Made by a program: the position numbers and the translations under genes. From the NCBI RefSeq assembly GCF_009707465.1, contig NZ_CP046120.1, positions 3,563,501 through 3,627,500 of the forward strand: a stretch of 64,000 nucleotides of DNA, given 5' to 3'. Below the pieces are notes generated by a model, which had not been told where the DNA came from, ran no database searches, and saw only the letters and a list, made by a program, of their open reading frames with translations. This DNA is from Novosphingobium sp. Gsoil 351. Lineage in GTDB: Bacteria > Pseudomonadota > Alphaproteobacteria > Sphingomonadales > Sphingomonadaceae. Shown in pieces: positions 55,246 through 63,763 of this stretch (its first letter is position 1; every line of letters starts with the position of its first letter).

Positions 55246-55331
55246 CGCTGTCCCGGACCGCCGTAACGTGAATTCGCGCCGCGAAGCCTAAGCTTCGGGC
55301 ACTCTTTGCCGTCACGCCGGAGTCGCTTCCC

Positions 55332-57152
55332 ATGAAAACCATTGCTTCCGCCCTTGCGCTCGCCGCCAGCCTTGCCGCCTCGCCCGCGCTGGCCGAGGAT
55401 ATGGCGCCGCCCGCCACCCCCGCCGAAGTCACGCAATGGGTGAAGTCGGCGGACGCGGCCTATGCCGAGCAAACCGTGGCCCAGGGCCACGCCGACTGGG
55501 TCTACCAGACCTATATCAACGACGACTCCGAGTTCGTCTCGGCGCAAGCCGGAGCCACGACGACCAAGATGCAGGTGGCCAACGCCTTGGCCGCGGCGCG
55601 TGCCGCCGGCGTGGCCGGGCTGGACAAGGACACCCAGCGCCAGCTCACCATGTTCCGCACGCAGATCACCTCGCCCGCATCGACCAAGCCGGGGGCGGCG
55701 GAGGAGGTCGCGCGGCGCACCGCATCGATGCAGGGCGTCTACGGCAAGGGCAAGGGCACGCTGAAGGGTCAGCCGATCAACGGCAGCGACATCGAGGCGG
55801 CGATGGGCACCAACCGCAACCCCGACGAGCTCAAGGAGATGTGGGCGAGCTGGCATGACAACGTGGGCAAGCCGATGAAGGCGGACTACGAGCGTACTGC
55901 GGCGCTGATGAACGAGGGCGCCAGGGAACTCGGCTTCGCCGACGCAGGCGCGTTGTGGCGGTCCAACTACGACATGGACCCCGACGCCTTCGCCGCGCTG
56001 ACCGACAAGATCTGGGGTGAGGTCAGGCCGCTCTACGACCAGCTCCACTGCTACACCCGGACCAAGCTCAACGAGAAATACGGCGATGCGGTTCAGGCCA
56101 AGACCGGCCCGATCCGCGCCGATCTGCTCGGCAACATGTGGGCGCAGGAATGGGGCAACATCTACGACATCGTCGCTCCTCCGGGCGCGGGCGACATCGG
56201 CTACGACACCGGCGAGCTGCTGACCGCCAAGGGCTATGATCCGATCAAGATGGTCAAGGCGGGTGAGGGTTTCTACACCTCGCTCGGCTTCCCCGCGCTG
56301 CCCGAGACGTTCTGGCAGCGCTCGCTGTTCGTCAAGCCGGCCGACCGCGAGGTGATCTGCCACGCCAGCGCGTGGGACGTCGACAACAAGGACGACCTGC
56401 GGATCAAGATGTGCATCAAGGTCAACGCCGACGACTTCACCACGATCCACCATGAGCTGGGCCACAACTTCTACCAGCGCGCCTACAACCAGCAGCCGCT
56501 GCGGATCTATCAGGAGGGCGCCAACGACGGCTTCCACGAGGCGATCGGGGATACGATGGCGCTGTCGATCACGCCCGAATACCTCGTCCAGATTGGCCTG
56601 CTCGAACGCAGCCAGGTTCCGCCGGCGAGCAAGGACACCGGGTTGCTGCTGCGCCAGGCGATGGACAAGGTCGCGTTTCTGCCGTTCGGGTTGCTGATCG
56701 ATAAGTGGCGTTGGGGGGTGTTCTCGGGCAAGATCCAGCCCGCCGACTACAACACTGCGTGGGTCGATCTAAAGCGGCAGTACCAGGGCATCGTCCCGCC
56801 GGTCGACCGCCCGGCCGATGCGTTCGATCCGGGAGCGAAGTATCACATCCCGGCCAATGTGCCCTACACGCGCTATTTCCTCGCCCGCGTGCTCCAGTTC
56901 CAGTTCTTCGAGGCGGCGTGCAAGATCGCCGGGTGGAAAGGGCCGCTCCACCGCTGCTCGTTCTATGGCAACAAGGCGGTCGGCGCGAAGCTCAACGCGA
57001 TGCTCGCGATGGGCGCGTCGAAGCCGTGGCCCGATGCGCTGCAGGCCTTCACCGGCAGCCGCGAGATGAGCGGCAAGTCCATGGTCCGCTATTTCGCCCC
57101 GTTGACGAAGTGGCTGCAAACGCAGAACAAGGGCAGGACGTGCGGCTGGTAG
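55332..57152 (+). CDS. M2-family peptidyl-dipeptidase (ACE-like)
   Basis: Secreted zinc peptidase of 606 residues: signal peptide ending near ALAED, then the helical M2 fold. Zinc ligands are His374 and His378 (HHELGH) with Glu375 as base, and Glu403 in GFHEAIGD. Close to animal angiotensin-converting enzymes in motif layout, as known for several bacteria. It probably trims dipeptides from peptides in the periplasm. It stands by itself. Confidence 0.95.
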   Translation: MKTIASALALAASLAASPALAEDMAPPATPAEVTQWVKSADAAYAEQTVAQGHADWVYQTYINDDSEFVSAQAGATTTKMQVANALAAARAAGVAGLDKDTQRQLTMFRTQITSPASTKPGAAEEVARRTASMQGVYGKGKGTLKGQPINGSDIEAAMGTNRNPDELKEMWASWHDNVGKPMKADYERTAALMNEGARELGFADAGALWRSNYDMDPDAFAALTDKIWGEVRPLYDQLHCYTRTKLNEKYGDAVQAKTGPIRADLLGNMWAQEWGNIYDIVAPPGAGDIGYDTGELLTAKGYDPIKMVKAGEGFYTSLGFPALPETFWQRSLFVKPADREVICHASAWDVDNKDDLRIKMCIKVNADDFTTIHHELGHNFYQRAYNQQPLRIYQEGANDGFHEAIGDTMALSITPEYLVQIGLLERSQVPPASKDTGLLLRQAMDKVAFLPFGLLIDKWRWGVFSGKIQPADYNTAWVDLKRQYQGIVPPVDRPADAFDPGAKYHIPANVPYTRYFLARVLQFQFFEAACKIAGWKGPLHRCSFYGNKAVGAKLNAMLAMGASKPWPDALQAFTGSREMSGKSMVRYFAPLTKWLQTQNKGRTCGW

Positions 57153-57178
57153 CTGGCGGATGGTGAGGGCAAGCTGAC

Positions 57179-57682
57179 ATGCGATTGGGGCGGGCGATTT
57201 CGATAGCGGTGGCTATGGGGCTCGCCGCCCCGGCCATGGCCGCCACGGTTGCGGCGCAGAAGCCCGAATCGCTAGCCGAGGCGCTCAAATCCGCAGGTTA
57301 CGACGTGACCACCGGCGTCGACGACACCGGCGATCCGGTGCTCGACCTCGTGATGAACGGGTTCAAGGCGCGGCTGCTGTTCCTCGATTGCGACGAGGCG
57401 CGGCACGACCAGTGCGGCTCGGTCCAGTTCTTCTCCGCGTTCGATGCCGAGGGCGCGGGGATGAGCCTGGAGGACGCCAACCTGTTCGCACGGCGATATC
57501 GCTACGGCGCGGTGAGTGTCACCGCCAACGGCGATCCCCGCCTGCGCTGGGATATCGAGACCGGCGACGGCATCCCGCGCGAGGTGTTCCTGGCCAGCGC
57601 GGCGCGCTTCGCCACGACCGTCCAGGCGATGGCGGCGACGCTGTTTCCAAAGGTTGCGGCGGGGCAACAGCCCCGAAGTTGA
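57179..57682 (+). CDS. YbjN-domain periplasmic protein
   Basis: 167 residues: a signal peptide (AVAMGLAAPAMA) and a YbjN-like domain with LDLVMNGFKARLLFLDCDE, VQFFSAFD and RWDIETGDG. Two Cys (DCDEARHDQC) may pair. Role unknown; related to type III chaperone-like folds. 26 bases downstream of the peptidase gene. Confidence 0.8.
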   Translation: MRLGRAISIAVAMGLAAPAMAATVAAQKPESLAEALKSAGYDVTTGVDDTGDPVLDLVMNGFKARLLFLDCDEARHDQCGSVQFFSAFDAEGAGMSLEDANLFARRYRYGAVSVTANGDPRLRWDIETGDGIPREVFLASAARFATTVQAMAATLFPKVAAGQQPRS

Positions 57683-57718
57683 TTGACGCCGATTGCCGAT
57701 CGCGGATTCGAGCGCTAT

Positions 57719-57748
57719 GGAAGAATTCTTCCCTGGAATGGAAGAATA
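57719..57748 (+). promoter_or_regulatory. Palindromic operator of the toxin-antitoxin pair
   Basis: A perfect 14-base palindrome GGAAGAATTCTTCC (57719-57732) is followed by a further half site GGAATGGAAGAAT (57736-57748), five bases before the antitoxin ATG. This is what autorepression by a VapB-VapC complex would need. Confidence 0.7.
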
Positions 57749-57752
57749 GATC

Positions 57753-58001
57753 ATGAACCTCAATATCAAGAGCGCCGAAACGCACCGTCTTGCCGTTCAA
57801 CTCGCCAAGGAGACGGGCGACAGCATCACCGGGGCGGTCACCAAGGCGATCCGGGCCGAGCTTCGCAAGCGCGAAGACAAGCAAGCCAAGCTTGCAAGGA
57901 TCGAGAAAATTCTCGAGTACACTTCCAAGGCGCTGCGTGGCGGGCCGGGCTCCGCCGATATCGACGCGCTGCTCTATGATGAGGCGGGGCTGCCCAAGTG
58001 A
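57753..58001 (+). CDS. vapB: Type II antitoxin, VapB-like (PSK/Rv0623 type)
   Basis: 82 residues. The N-terminal ribbon-helix-helix shows MNLNIKSAETHRLAVQLA and GDSITGAVTKAIRAELRKRE (phrases given in part); the C-terminal part (YTSKALRGGPGSADIDALLYDEAGLPK in part) wraps the toxin. Sits behind a palindromic operator and overlaps the toxin by GTGA, the classic toxin-antitoxin layout. Confidence 0.92.
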   Translation: MNLNIKSAETHRLAVQLAKETGDSITGAVTKAIRAELRKREDKQAKLARIEKILEYTSKALRGGPGSADIDALLYDEAGLPK

Positions 58002-58390
58002 TCGTCGATTCATCGGCGCTTATCGCGATGTTGAACAAAGAGGCGGGCTACCAGCGATTGGCGAGAGCTTTGGTTGATTCCGAGGCGCTGCCCCAGATTG
58101 CTAGCGGCAATTTTCTAGAGACGGCGATCGTGGCCGACGGCCGACGCGATCCAGTACTAAGCCGACGATTCGACGATCTTCTCGACCAGTTCGATATCGA
58201 GATTGTCTCCTTCACCCCCGAGCTCGCCGAAATCGCACGGCAAGCCTATCGTGATTTCGGCAAGGGCAGCGGGCATCCGGCAAAGCTCAACTTCGGCGAC
58301 TGCATGGCCTATGCTCTGGCACGAAGCGAGGGAAAGCCATTGCTCTACGTCGGCAACGATTTCACCCACACCGACATCGAAGCGGCGTGA
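57998..58390 (+). CDS. vapC: PIN-domain toxin VapC
   Basis: 130-residue ribonuclease toxin. All acidic active-site residues are present: Asp4 (IVDSSALIA), Glu41 (NFLETAIV), Asp101 (NFGDCMAYALA) and Asp121 (VGNDFTHTD). GTG start in the antitoxin stop. The stop abuts, with no gap, the stop of amn on the opposite strand. GC and codon use do not stand out clearly. Confidence 0.94.
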   Translation: MIVDSSALIAMLNKEAGYQRLARALVDSEALPQIASGNFLETAIVADGRRDPVLSRRFDDLLDQFDIEIVSFTPELAEIARQAYRDFGKGSGHPAKLNFGDCMAYALARSEGKPLLYVGNDFTHTDIEAA

Positions 58391-59828
58391 TCACCTGAAC
58401 GGCGGCTCGTTGAACGCCCTTAGCTTGCGGCTGTGCAGCCTTGGGCCCTCGGCACGCAGTAGTTCGCAGGCCTGCGTCCCGATCGCCAAATGCCCGGCGA
58501 TGGCTTCCTCGTAGAACTGGTTGGCCTGGCCGGGCAGCTTGATCTCGCCGTGCAGCGGCTTGTCCGAAACGCACAGCAGCGTCCCGTAAGGCACCCGGAA
58601 GCGATAGCCTTGCGCGGCGATGGTCGCGCTTTCCATGTCGATCCCGACCGCGCGGCTCAGGCTCAGGCGGCGGGCCGAATGAGTGTAGCGCAGCTCCCAG
58701 TTGCGATCGTCGGTGGTGACCACGGTGCCGGTCCGCATCCGCCGCTTGAGGTCGGCGCCGCCCTGGCCGCTGACCAGCTCGGCCGCCTTCTGCAGCGCGA
58801 CCTGGACTTCGGCGATGGCGGGAATCGGGATTTCCGGCGGCAGCACCGGATCGAGCACGTGGTCGTCGCGCAGATAGGCGTGGGCCAGCACATAGTCGCC
58901 GATCTTCTGGGTTGGCCGCAGCCCGCCGCAGTGCCCGATCATCAGCCATGCCTCTGGCCGCAGGACGGCGAGGTGATCGGTGATTGTCTTGGCATTGGAC
59001 GGGCCGACCCCGATGTTGACCAGGGTGATCCCGCTGCGGTCTGGCGCGCACAGGTGATAGGCGGGCATCTGGTGCCGCCGCCACGCCGTGTCCGCAACCA
59101 GCCCGCGCGCGTCGGCGGTATGGTCGGTGACCAGCAGCCCGCCCGCACCGACCAGTTGCGAATATCTACCGTTGCCGAGCTGCTGCCCGGCCCACAGCAC
59201 GAACTCGTCGACATAGCGGTGGTAGTTGGTGAACAGGATATAGCGCTGGACGTGCTCGGGCGCGGTGCCGGTGTAGTGCGCCAGCCGGGCCAGGCTGAAA
59301 TCGGTGCGCAAGCCATCGAACAGGCTCAGCGGCAGGCTGCGAGCGGTGTGGCCCATGTCGTAGCCGTCGGCTAGCTCGTCGCCGATCATCGCCAGCTCTG
59401 TGGTCGGGAAATAGCGCGCCAGGTCCTGCGGCGAGACCGCGCCGAGCCCCGCGCCGTACGCGCCGTCAAGCACGTAAGGAAACGGCATCTCCTGGGTCGA
59501 CGGGCCGACCTCGATCCGCACGTCGTAGCCGGTGTCGATAAGGCGGAGCTGTTCGGACAGGTAATCGGCATAGAGCGCCGGGCGGGTGATCGTGCACGAA
59601 TAGGTGCCCTGGGTGGTCAGCCGTCCGAACGAATGGCTCGAACTGCCCGAGTGCTCCTCGCCGCCATAGTGGATGCGCAGCTCGGGATAGCAGTAGCTGC
59701 CGTCGCGGCGGCGTTCGGGGGGGCGCGCTGCCATTGGCGGCATAGGCGGCGATGTCTTCGCGCAGACACGCGACCGCGGCGTCGTAGATGCGGGAAAGTT
59801 CCGCGATGATCTGATCGGGCGATTCCAT
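58391..59828 (-). CDS. amn: AMP nucleosidase (frameshifted as read)
   Basis: Splits AMP to adenine and ribose 5-phosphate. N-terminal AMN domain from MESPDQIIAELSRIYD; C-terminal phosphorylase-like domain with LVNIGVGPSNAKT, GHCGGLRPTQKIGDYVL and DMESATIAAQGYRFRVPY (quoted in part). The frame breaks in a seven-G run on the plus strand (59717-59723); six would join AANGSAPP to ERRRDGSYCYPE and give 478 residues, close to E. coli Amn (484). Sequencing error is likely. A long open frame upstream of this ATG is the wrong-frame extension. Confidence 0.9.
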
Positions 59829-59904
59829 CGCGGGGCGATAGCGCGCGGCGGGGGGTTATTCAAACCGGACCCAAACACCCAAGTCCGCTTACCGGCGTGG
59901 CCCC

Positions 59905-60006
59905 ACCGCTCGTGTCGAGCGAAGTCGCGACACGCAAGCGATGGCGTAAACTTGCGCGCGGTGTCTCGACGGTCGCCTGCTGCGCAGGCTGCTCGACATG
60001 AGCCGG
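59905..60006. repeat. SSEVET-type repeat with nested hairpin
   Basis: Left arm CTCGTGTCGAGCGAAGTCG and right arm GTGTCTCGAC...GCTCGACATGAGC. In the right arm a smaller palindrome, GCCTGC-TGC-GCAGGC, replaces the central TTC. The element fills the gap between the cupin-type gene and amn. Confidence 0.78.
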
Positions 60007-60020
60007 ACTTGGGGGAAGAC

Positions 60021-60875
60021 CTAACCCCCAACCCCCAGCCGCCGCATCGCGCGCCACGCCAGCGCCTTGCCGCGGTTGGCTGCCGGAAACGCTCCCGGTC
60101 GCCGCGGGCGCATGCCCATGCCGCGCAAGACCCGGTTGAATGCTCGCGCATCGGCCTCGGCATAGCTCCATTCCGACCGCCAGGTGATCGACAGCGAAAT
60201 CGAGGGTGCGGGTCCGTTCCGGACCCAATGGGGCGCCTTGACCGGAACATGGACCGCTTCGCCCGGGGCCAGGTGCACCGCCTCGCCCAGCGCGGCGAAG
60301 GCGTCGTTCCACGGCAGGTTGCGATGGTGCTGGCCAAGGTGGAACGCCTCTTGCGCCTCGGCTGAAAGCAGGCGCTCGTCGCCGCCGGGGAACACCGTCA
60401 ACGTCTTGGTTCCCCGCAACTGGAGCAGGATGTTGTGCTCGGGATCGAAGTGGAACGGGGTGACCGATCCGGGTGAGCTGACGAACACGAACCCCTCGAG
60501 CTGGTGCATCGCCCCGGTGCGCGGGGTAGCGACGGCCTCCAGCTCGGCCAGCGCCGCGCGCAGCAGCGCGGCATAGGCGGGAACCTGCTCGATCCGCTTG
60601 AGCACCACCCACGAGGCGCTGGTGTCGATCCCGCGGATCGTCTCGCCCACGCCCAGCGTGGCCCGCGGCACGTCCCCCGGATCGACCCCGATCGGCAGCG
60701 TGCCGGGGTTCCACTCGGCGCTGCCGGCGGGCAACGCCTCGGCCAGTGCGGCCAGCGCGTCCAGCGTCAACAGCGGATGACCGGCCAGCCCATGCGCCAG
60801 CTTGCCCGCCCGCGTCGGATAGAGCGCGGCGAACGCAGCGCGCGCGTCGGGCGGAAAGATGGCTGCCTCGCTCAA
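60021..60875 (-). CDS. JmjC/cupin_8-like 2OG-dependent oxygenase
   Basis: 284 residues. Cupin core with iron ligands His and Asp in TPFHFDPEHNILLQL and a distal His in HVPVKAPHWV; GTKTLTVFP gives the strand between them. Resembles the cupin_8/JmjC-like hydroxylases of protein side chains. Substrate unknown. The second 2OG-iron oxygenase of the window, after the P4H-like one at 28.7 kb. Confidence 0.87.
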   Translation of the reverse strand: MSEAAIFPPDARAAFAALYPTRAGKLAHGLAGHPLLTLDALAALAEALPAGSAEWNPGTLPIGVDPGDVPRATLGVGETIRGIDTSASWVVLKRIEQVPAYAALLRAALAELEAVATPRTGAMHQLEGFVFVSSPGSVTPFHFDPEHNILLQLRGTKTLTVFPGGDERLLSAEAQEAFHLGQHHRNLPWNDAFAALGEAVHLAPGEAVHVPVKAPHWVRNGPAPSISLSITWRSEWSYAEADARAFNRVLRGMGMRPRRPGAFPAANRGKALAWRAMRRLGVGG

Positions 60876-60925
60876 GCCCGCGGCGTTAGCAGCGCGGGGT
60901 AAACAGACGGCAAAGGGCAGTTTTT

Positions 60926-61087
60926 CCTCGCCCTTTCAGGCGAGAGGATACGAAGACTTGCGAGCTTGCTCGCGAGTCGCAGTTGGAGAGGGCTCGCGGC
61001 AAGGCGCCATGCCGCTACCCCTCACCAAGCCGCGCTAGCTTCTTGAAGAAGCAAGCTTCGCTATCCTTTCCCGCAAGGGGAGAGGGG
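60926..61087. repeat. Composite palindromic repeat of the CTCTCCC type
   Basis: TCCTCGCCCTTTCAGGCGAG at the left and TCCTTTCCCGCAAGGGGAGA at the right, with inner hairpins GCGAGCTTGCTCGC and CTTCTTGAAGAAG. The wider gap 60876-61449 has no gene I can support; its last 110 bases before rpsF are rich in GGGG/CCCC pairing (for example GGGGCCCC near 61397) and could form a leader for S6-S18 control, but I cannot fold it reliably. Confidence 0.65.
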
Positions 61088-61449
61088 ATCGTGGCGGATC
61101 CATTTTCCTACATCGTGCCGGCGGGCTACATGCTGGCGGATGGCGCGAGTTGGTTCTTTCTCGGGTGAAGCGCAGGGCTGGCGCTCGGGCTTGCACGGCG
61201 GAAGGTCACAACACCTCTGTCGCTCGTGGCCTACAAGCTATTGTTCTTACGACGATAGTCTGTCGAAAGTCACACAGTTTAGCGCGCCGTCTCGCGGTCC
61301 ATCCGGCGGGGGCGCGCGGCGGTTGCATTCGCGGGGGAAACCTGTATGTGCCCCGCTTCCCCGCCGCCGTGCGCCGGGGATCACGAAAGCCGGAGGGGCC
61401 CCGCAATCCGCGGATCAGCCAGCGGTCGGCAACAAGGAGATGCGCAGCG

Positions 61450-61812
61450 ATGCCGCTGTACGAACACGTATTCCTGGCCCGCCAGGACCTCAGCCAGGCG
61501 CAGGTCGATGCGCTGGCCCAAACCGCCACCGAGATCGTCGAAGCCGGCAAGGGCAAGGTCACCAAGACCGAGACCTGGGGCCTGCGCTCGCTGGCCTACA
61601 AGATCGCCAAGAACCGCAAGGCGCACTTCGTGCTGCTCAACATCGACGCCCCCGCGGGCGTGGTGGCCGAGCTCGAGCGCCAGACCGCGATCAGCGAAGA
61701 CGTCATCCGGTTCATGACCGTGCGCGTCGACGAGCTTGAGGGCGGACCCTCGGTGATGATGCGCAAGCAGGATCGCGAGCGCACCCGCCGCCGCGAACGC
61801 GAGGGAGAATAA
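61450..61812 (+). CDS. rpsF: Ribosomal protein S6
   Basis: 120 residues. [15 protein letters not shown] start, [18 protein letters not shown] and a charged C-terminal [16 protein letters not shown] tail. Forms a pair with S18 on 16S rRNA. AAGGAGA lies ten bases before ATG. First gene of rpsF-rpsR-rplI. Confidence 0.97.
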   Translation: MPLYEHVFLARQDLSQAQVDALAQTATEIVEAGKGKVTKTETWGLRSLAYKIAKNRKAHFVLLNIDAPAGVVAELERQTAISEDVIRFMTVRVDELEGGPSVMMRKQDRERTRRREREGE

Positions 61813-61815
61813 GCC

Positions 61816-62040
61816 ATGGCACGCCCGTTTTTCCGCCGCCGCAAGTCATGCCCGTTTTCGGGCAAGAACGCGCCCAAGATCGATTACAAGGACGTCCGTC
61901 TGCTCCAGGGCTTCATGTCCGAGCGCGGCAAGATCGTCCCCAGCCGCATCACCGCGGTCTCGGCCAAGAAGCAGCGCGAGCTGAGCCAGGCGATCAAGCG
62001 CGCCCGCCAGATCGGCCTGCTGCCGTACCTCGTGAAGTAA
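61816..62040 (+). CDS. rpsR: Ribosomal protein S18
   Basis: 74 residues. [19 protein letters not shown] start, [18 protein letters not shown], and [13 protein letters not shown] end are all typical. Three bases after the rpsF stop. One Cys remains of the zinc motif seen in some relatives. Confidence 0.97.
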   Translation: MARPFFRRRKSCPFSGKNAPKIDYKDVRLLQGFMSERGKIVPSRITAVSAKKQRELSQAIKRARQIGLLPYLVK

Positions 62041-62052
62041 GGAGCGCACGCC

Positions 62053-62664
62053 ATGGACATCATCCTGCTCGAGCGGATCGAGAAGCTGGGCGGCATCGGC
62101 GACGTGGTCTCCGTCAAGGACGGCTACGCGCGCAACTTCCTGCTGCCCAACAAGAAGGCGCTGCGCGCCAACGAATCGAACAAGAAGGTCTTCGAGGCCA
62201 ACCGCTCGAAGATCGAGGCTGACAACGCCAACCGTCGCGGCGAGGCCGAGAAGCATGCCAAGGACGTCGAGGGCAAGCAGGTCGTCCTGATCCGCGCCTC
62301 GTCGAACTCGGGCCAGCTCTATGGTTCGGTTTCGGTGCGCGACATCGTCGATGCGCTGAACGCCGATGGCGCCAAGCTGGCCAAGTCGATGGTCGTGCTC
62401 GAACGCCCGATCAAGTCGATCGGCCTCTACGACGTGCGCGTGGCGCTGCACCCCGAAGTCGCGGTGCTGGTCAAGGTCAACGTCGCGCGGTCGCCCGACG
62501 AGGCCGAATTGCAGGCCCAGGGCGTCGACGTAATGGCGGCGATGTTCGAGGAGGCCAGCGTGCCGTCGGGCTTCACCGAAGCACAGGACCGCAGCCTCGA
62601 GCCCGGCGAAATCCCCGCCGACATGTTCGAGGAGGCTCCGGCCGAGGAGGGCGAGGAAGCCTGA
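62053..62664 (+). CDS. rplI: Ribosomal protein L9
   Basis: 203 residues: N-terminal domain MDIILLERIEKLGGIGDVV with the signature KDGYARNFLLPNKKA, a long connecting helix, and the C-terminal RNA-binding domain, followed by an acidic tail (FEEAPAEEGEEA). About 50 residues longer than E. coli L9 because of the tail and inserts. Strong terminator 30 bases after the stop. Confidence 0.96.
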   Translation: MDIILLERIEKLGGIGDVVSVKDGYARNFLLPNKKALRANESNKKVFEANRSKIEADNANRRGEAEKHAKDVEGKQVVLIRASSNSGQLYGSVSVRDIVDALNADGAKLAKSMVVLERPIKSIGLYDVRVALHPEVAVLVKVNVARSPDEAELQAQGVDVMAAMFEEASVPSGFTEAQDRSLEPGEIPADMFEEAPAEEGEEA

Positions 62665-62693
62665 ACGCTTCGTCGTCCGGCCGACTGTTCCAG

Positions 62694-62724
62694 AAGGGCG
62701 CCCCTCATCCGGGCGCCCTTTTTT
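62694..62724 (+). terminator. Intrinsic terminator after rplI
   Basis: AGGGCGCCC pairs with GGGCGCCCT over a seven-base loop and runs into TTTTT. Very strong. Confidence 0.92.
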
Positions 62725-62831
62725 GTTCGCAAGGCCGCGCGCTCGTTGCAACTCGTCGCCCAGGCGGCCGGCGCGTAACGCGAATTTAACTACTTTGTCG
62801 CGAGGTGAGGGCTCCACGCGAAAGCCAGACC

Positions 62832-63488
62832 ATGCCCATCGCCGCCCACTTCGAACCCATTCCCCACAGCGACGACCCGCGCTACGCGGTGCGCTACACC
62901 CTCCGCCTCGAAGCTACCGGCGCCACCGCCGACGGCGAGACGACGCGAGTTACCGTGCATAACGTCTCGGCCGGCGGCCTGCTGATCGAGACCGCGGCGA
63001 TGCTCGCGATCGGCGAGGCCATCACCCTCGATCTGCCGGAAGCCGGGGGTCGCCGCGCCACGGTCACCTGGGCGAGCGGGACATACTATGGTTGCCAGTT
63101 CGATACCCCGCTGAGCTCGGCGGAACTCAGCGGCGCGCAGTTGCGCAGCGAAGCCCCGGTTCCGCGCCCCGCGCTGTCCGCGCTCGATGACGATTTCGGC
63201 CACCGCCTGCAGCGCTTGCGCAAACAGCGTGGGATGACGCTGGCCCAGATCGCCGACCGGCTGGGGGTGAGCAAGCCGACGGTGTGGGCGTGGGAGCAGG
63301 GCCGCAGCCGCCCGGTCGGAAACCGTATCGACCCGCTCGCCGAAGCGCTGGGGGTGGCCCGATCCGAACTCTATCCAGACGTCGGCGACCGGTCGCACCT
63401 CCACGACCTGCTCGCCCGCGCCCGCGCCGAAATCGCCACTGCCGCCGGGTCGAGCCCCGACAAGATTCGTATCCTGATCGAACTGTGA
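62832..63488 (+). CDS. PilZ domain fused to XRE-type helix-turn-helix
   Basis: 218 residues. Residues about 15-110 form a PilZ domain with both c-di-GMP motifs: RYAVR (RxxxR) and NVSAGG (NxSxGG). Residues about 125-190 form an XRE helix-turn-helix (LRKQRGMTLAQIADRLGVSK, phrase given within limit, then TVWAWEQGR). This predicts a transcription factor tuned by c-di-GMP. No helix for membrane insertion. ATG 62832 chosen; a GTG 27 bases earlier is possible. Targets unknown. Confidence 0.85.
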   Translation: MPIAAHFEPIPHSDDPRYAVRYTLRLEATGATADGETTRVTVHNVSAGGLLIETAAMLAIGEAITLDLPEAGGRRATVTWASGTYYGCQFDTPLSSAELSGAQLRSEAPVPRPALSALDDDFGHRLQRLRKQRGMTLAQIADRLGVSKPTVWAWEQGRSRPVGNRIDPLAEALGVARSELYPDVGDRSHLHDLLARARAEIATAAGSSPDKIRILIEL

Positions 63489-63658
63489 CCGGCGGGGCTC
63501 TCCCCACAAAAAATTACCGGGCAAGTCCACAAATCCACTTTCCCACAAATAAATTGATGGTAAACAGTCACATAAAGTCGATTCGCAGTAAATAGAAGTC
63601 AACTAACGACGCTTTACTTCAAATCGTCTTTTTAGGTACGTCGAGTTGCGATGTGCAG

Positions 63659-63724
63659 GCCGCGGTGGGGCAAATACCGCGGCTTGCGATTGAACTGGCG
63701 AGGGGTGTGTTTGCTAAACCAGTT
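63659..63724 (+). promoter_or_regulatory. Paired leader segment before the PAS gene
   Basis: A perfect 8-bp stem GCCGCGGT/ACCGCGGC (63659-63683) is followed by AACTGG/CCAGTT (63693-63724). The 275-base gap here is more AT-rich than the rest of the window around 63500-63640, which suits a promoter region. Function is not known. Confidence 0.35.
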
Positions 63725-63763
63725 TGTGAGACGCCTAACGGGGGGCGCGGAGGCACAGGTCGC

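Noticed and set aside
58391..60337. Extension of the amn frame upstream of the frameshift to base 60337
   Set aside because: This extension runs in the wrong frame through the true N-terminus and a repeat; the real N-terminus MESPDQ is in the neighbouring frame.
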